This document shows positions 6,681 to 8,267 of a stretch of 8,267 bases of DNA, in pieces (the first letter of the stretch is position 1; every line of letters begins with the position of its first letter). The stretch lies in assembly GCA_964467345.1 (NCBI GenBank), contig CAYXPY010000055.1, forward strand, positions 1-8,267, in the 5' to 3' direction. The notes below the pieces were generated by a model. It saw nothing but the letters and a program-made list of their open reading frames with translations, was not told the origin of the DNA and did no database searches. The DNA comes from SM1-50 sp964467345 (GTDB taxonomy: Archaea > Thermoplasmatota > E2 > DHVEG-1). The translations under genes were made by a program, and so were the position numbers.

Positions 6681-6690
6681 GATTTATTTT
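6681..6690 (-). promoter_or_regulatory. Possible TATA box for the Lrp-type regulator
   Basis: Read on the - strand this is AAAATAAATC, about 27-36 bases before the ATG at 6654. That spacing would put the transcription start only a few bases before the start codon, as for leaderless or short-leader archaeal messages. Confidence 0.4.
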
Positions 6691-6740
6691 GTTTTCCCTG
6701 TTTTTCGGTTGAACATACCGGTGTCGGTGGTGACGTTGAC

Positions 6741-6757
6741 GAGATATGGAGAGATAT
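6741..6757. repeat. Short direct repeat GAGATAT x2 in the divergent promoter region
   Basis: GAGATAT occurs at 6741-6747 and 6751-6757, ten bases apart and so on the same face of the helix. It lies near the middle of the 200-base region between the regulator and the PAC2 gene. It could be an operator half-site pair, but copies this short may be chance. Confidence 0.3.
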
Positions 6758-6816
6758 TCTTCAATAAAATGAATGTTAAATCATCGTTTTTTTACGTTTG
6801 TTTGATGTTCGTAATC

Positions 6817-6824
6817 AATAAATA
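6817..6824 (+). promoter_or_regulatory. Possible TATA box for the PAC2-family gene
   Basis: AATAAATA, within CAATAAATAGATA, lies about 31 bases before the ATG at 6855. No Shine-Dalgarno site is evident between them, which fits a leaderless or near-leaderless archaeal transcript. Confidence 0.4.
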
Positions 6825-6854
6825 GATAGAAACCGATACAAACGATGGATTCGT

Positions 6855-7604
6855 ATGGCTGTTATAGAGATAAGAAAATTTAAGGATATGGATCTGAAGG
6901 GTGCAACGATCATAGAGGGTTTGCCTAGTGTTGGTCTTGTCAGCACTATTGTGGCGACCTATCTTATCGATTACTTGAAACTTGATCAGATCTGTGCGGT
7001 CGACTCAGAGGCATTCCCGCCGACCTCGATGGTCTATGCGATGAAACCGAAATTCCCTGCAAGGATTTATGCGAGTAGTGAAAAGAAGATAGGGGTGTTT
7101 CTTGCTGAGTTCACACCAGCTCCCCTGCTTCATCGACCTCTTGCCAAAAAAATTTTAGAATGGTGCAAGCAGCAGCAATGTACACGGATTATCTCACCAG
7201 AGGGGTTGCCGTCTGAGAAACCGTGTCTTCAGGACAAGCAGAGTCCAAAAATTACGCAGGTGTATGGTGTTGGTAGTACAGATAACACTCGGAAAGACCT
7301 TCAGAGCGCAGGTATTGAACAGTTGAACCTGGGGATGATTTATGGGGTTGGAGGTGTGCTATTAAACGAAGGAAGATGGGATAATTTTGATGTGATAACG
7401 CTTCTTACTGAAGCTTGTCCGGATATCCCTGATTCCCTTGCTGCTGCAAAGATTCTTGAAGCCATAGATGGGTTGATGCCTCATTTGAACATAGAGACAA
7501 AACCGCTCTATCAGCAGTCAAAGAAGGTAGAAGACCAGGTTAAGGCTCTGCGGAAACAAGCAGAGGTGTCTCATACTGATTCTTTGAAAGCTATGTACCA
7601 TTGA
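6855..7604 (+). CDS. PAC2-family proteasome assembly chaperone
   Basis: This 249-aa cytoplasmic protein matches archaeal PAC2 proteins, relatives of eukaryotic proteasome assembly chaperones and of archaeal PbaA/PbaB. Landmarks are the N-terminal IIEGLPSVGLVSTIVATYLID (about residues 19-39), AFPPTSMVY (about 53-61) and the family-typical GVGGVLLNEGRWDNFDVITLL (about 164-184), followed by PDIPDSLAAAKILEAI. The C-terminal third is a charged helix with KKVEDQVKALRKQAE. The protein ends in Met-Tyr-His, which fits the HbYX pattern (hydrophobic, tyrosine, any residue) that proteasome activators and some archaeal chaperones use to dock on the 20S alpha ring. The ATG at 6855 is chosen because the ATG at 6845 is in another frame and stops after 12 codons. 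It may be transcribed alone. Family assignment is confident; the role in proteasome assembly follows the family name and is not proven for every archaeal member. Confidence 0.88.
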   Translation: MAVIEIRKFKDMDLKGATIIEGLPSVGLVSTIVATYLIDYLKLDQICAVDSEAFPPTSMVYAMKPKFPARIYASSEKKIGVFLAEFTPAPLLHRPLAKKILEWCKQQQCTRIISPEGLPSEKPCLQDKQSPKITQVYGVGSTDNTRKDLQSAGIEQLNLGMIYGVGGVLLNEGRWDNFDVITLLTEACPDIPDSLAAAKILEAIDGLMPHLNIETKPLYQQSKKVEDQVKALRKQAEVSHTDSLKAMYH

Positions 7605-7687
7605 GACGTTTATGGTGATGTCGATAGGAATTTGGTTATAAAAAATTTTATTAACATAGGAGTTTATTCTATCGTACGAGTGGAGTG

Positions 7688-7706
7688 GTATAAAAACGTA
7701 TAAAAA
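7688..7706 (+). promoter_or_regulatory. Tandem TATA-like boxes upstream of the PRC-barrel gene
   Basis: GTATAAAAA occurs twice, at 7688-7696 and 7698-7706, exactly ten bases apart. A start of transcription about 25 bases downstream would leave a leader of roughly 30 bases containing the Shine-Dalgarno site at 7740. This is the clearest TATA-like sequence in the window. A further AT-rich inverted repeat (ATAAAA-AA-TTTTAT, 7638-7651) lies just after the PAC2 gene and could end its transcript. Confidence 0.5.
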
Positions 7707-7739
7707 AATTGGCAATGGTCGTATTTCATCTCGTGGATA

Positions 7740-7746
7740 GGAGGAG
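7740..7746 (+). promoter_or_regulatory. Strong Shine-Dalgarno site GGAGGAG before the PRC-barrel gene
   Basis: GGAGGAG is the best ribosome-binding site in the window. Six bases separate it from the ACG at 7753, the ideal position for a start codon. The in-frame TTG at 7768 is 21 bases away, too far. The site is therefore key evidence for where this gene begins. Confidence 0.65.
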
Positions 7747-7752
7747 ATTTGT

Positions 7753-8267
7753 ACGTATTTATCTGAGTTGAGAAAAAAAGAAGTCGTTAGTGCTGATGGA
7801 CATATTATTGGTACGATTCAAAGTGCGATTATTACACAACACAGAACCATCATAGGTTTGACAATAAAAATTAAGAAAAAGATAGTAAAGACGTTAGAGA
7901 AGAGCAAGCCGTTCCTTAAACCACTTTTGTTGGATGCGGGTATCGAGCATATCAAAGGGGTAAAGGATAAGGTTGTCCTGCAATATCCTCTTAAGGATTT
8001 AGGTGCGTATTTATTGTCTCATAACAAGAAGTTCGATGCTTTACGACTCCTTGGACTCGAGGTGTTGGGGTCTGAAGGAAAGGTGGTTGGATCTGTTGAG
8101 GACATGGAAATCGATACGAATATCTGGACGGTGCCTTCACTGCTTATAAAAGTAAAAAAAGATGCGTTGGATTCAATTAAAAAAGAGAAATGTCTTCTCT
8201 GCGGGTCCCAGCTTCATATCTCAATGGATCATGTCGTCGATATCGGAGATTATGTCATGCTTGAGAT
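7753..8267 (+). CDS. Tandem PRC-barrel domain protein with apparent ACG start (3' partial)
   Basis: The frame runs open to the right edge, giving 171 residues. Two PRC-barrel-like units are visible: residues about 1-87 (YLSELRKKEVVSADGHIIGTI ... VKDKVVLQYPLKDL) and about 96-171 (LRLLGLEVLGSEGKVVGSVED ... DHVVDIGDYVMLE). PRC-barrel proteins are small beta-barrel adaptors, used in archaea in several contexts including RNA metabolism and cell division; the partner here is unknown. The second barrel carries a Cys-Leu-Leu-Cys pair (147 and 150). An in-frame TAG at 7738-7740 blocks any upstream extension, and no ATG or GTG occurs near the front. The ACG at 7753 sits where Met is expected (MYLSELRKK would be typical), 6 bases after the Shine-Dalgarno site. 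Either ACG is used as a start, or it is a T-to-C change or error. TTG at 7768 is the fallback and would cut into the first strand. Confidence 0.75.

Noticed and set aside
6643..6825. Short + strand reading frames in the regulator/PAC2 intergenic region
   Set aside because: They overlap the regulator start and the promoter region, show no ribosome-binding site, and have a hydrophobic, low-complexity translation with no recognisable family.
1..8267. CRISPR array, insertion sequence, tRNA or rRNA
   Set aside because: No regularly spaced repeats, transposase motifs, terminal repeats, tRNA cloverleaf or rRNA signatures were seen on reading both strands by eye.

Overview
The window looks archaeal, most likely a mesophilic, sediment- or marine-type euryarchaeote close to the Thermoplasmata or methanogens. 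The evidence is a PAC2-family proteasome chaperone, a double-module Lrp/AsnC regulator, an archaeal CorB/CNNM protein, PRC-barrel and PKD surface proteins, AT-rich TATA-like boxes just upstream of starts, and T-rich stretches after stops. The assignment rests on gene content read by eye, and the exact lineage is not settled. The run of exactly 100 Ns shows that this is a draft scaffold, probably metagenomic.

Layout. (1) 2-1156: the C-terminal part of a secreted, membrane-anchored surface protein with a fibronectin-like module, PKD domains, aspartate-rich loops and a C-terminal membrane helix. (2) 1157-1373: an AT-rich intergenic stretch ending at the scaffold gap (1374-1473). (3) 1474-4509: a tight three-gene operon on the + strand. 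It holds a SerB-like HAD phosphatase broken by the gap, a GT81-type glucosyl-3-phosphoglycerate synthase (gpgS), and a second GT-A glycosyltransferase with a helical C-terminal extension. (4) 4617-5624: a CorB/CNNM-type membrane protein with a CBS pair. (5) 5689-6654, - strand: a 321-aa Lrp/AsnC-type regulator with two HTH+RAM-like modules, convergent with corB. (6) 6855-7604: a PAC2-family proteasome assembly chaperone, divergent from the regulator. (7) 7753 to the right edge: a tandem PRC-barrel protein, incomplete, that seems to lack a normal start codon.

The three-gene operon is the most coherent system. GpgS would join a nucleotide-activated glucose to 3-phosphoglycerate, the HAD enzyme would remove the phosphate to give glucosylglycerate, and the second transferase could add another sugar, as in mannosylglucosylglycerate. 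These are compatible solutes in methanogens and thermophilic bacteria. A neighbouring CorB-like ion transporter would fit an ionic-stress theme, but that link is conjecture. The remaining genes look like ordinary archaeal housekeeping or regulatory genes. I see no CRISPR array, insertion sequence, tRNA or rRNA.
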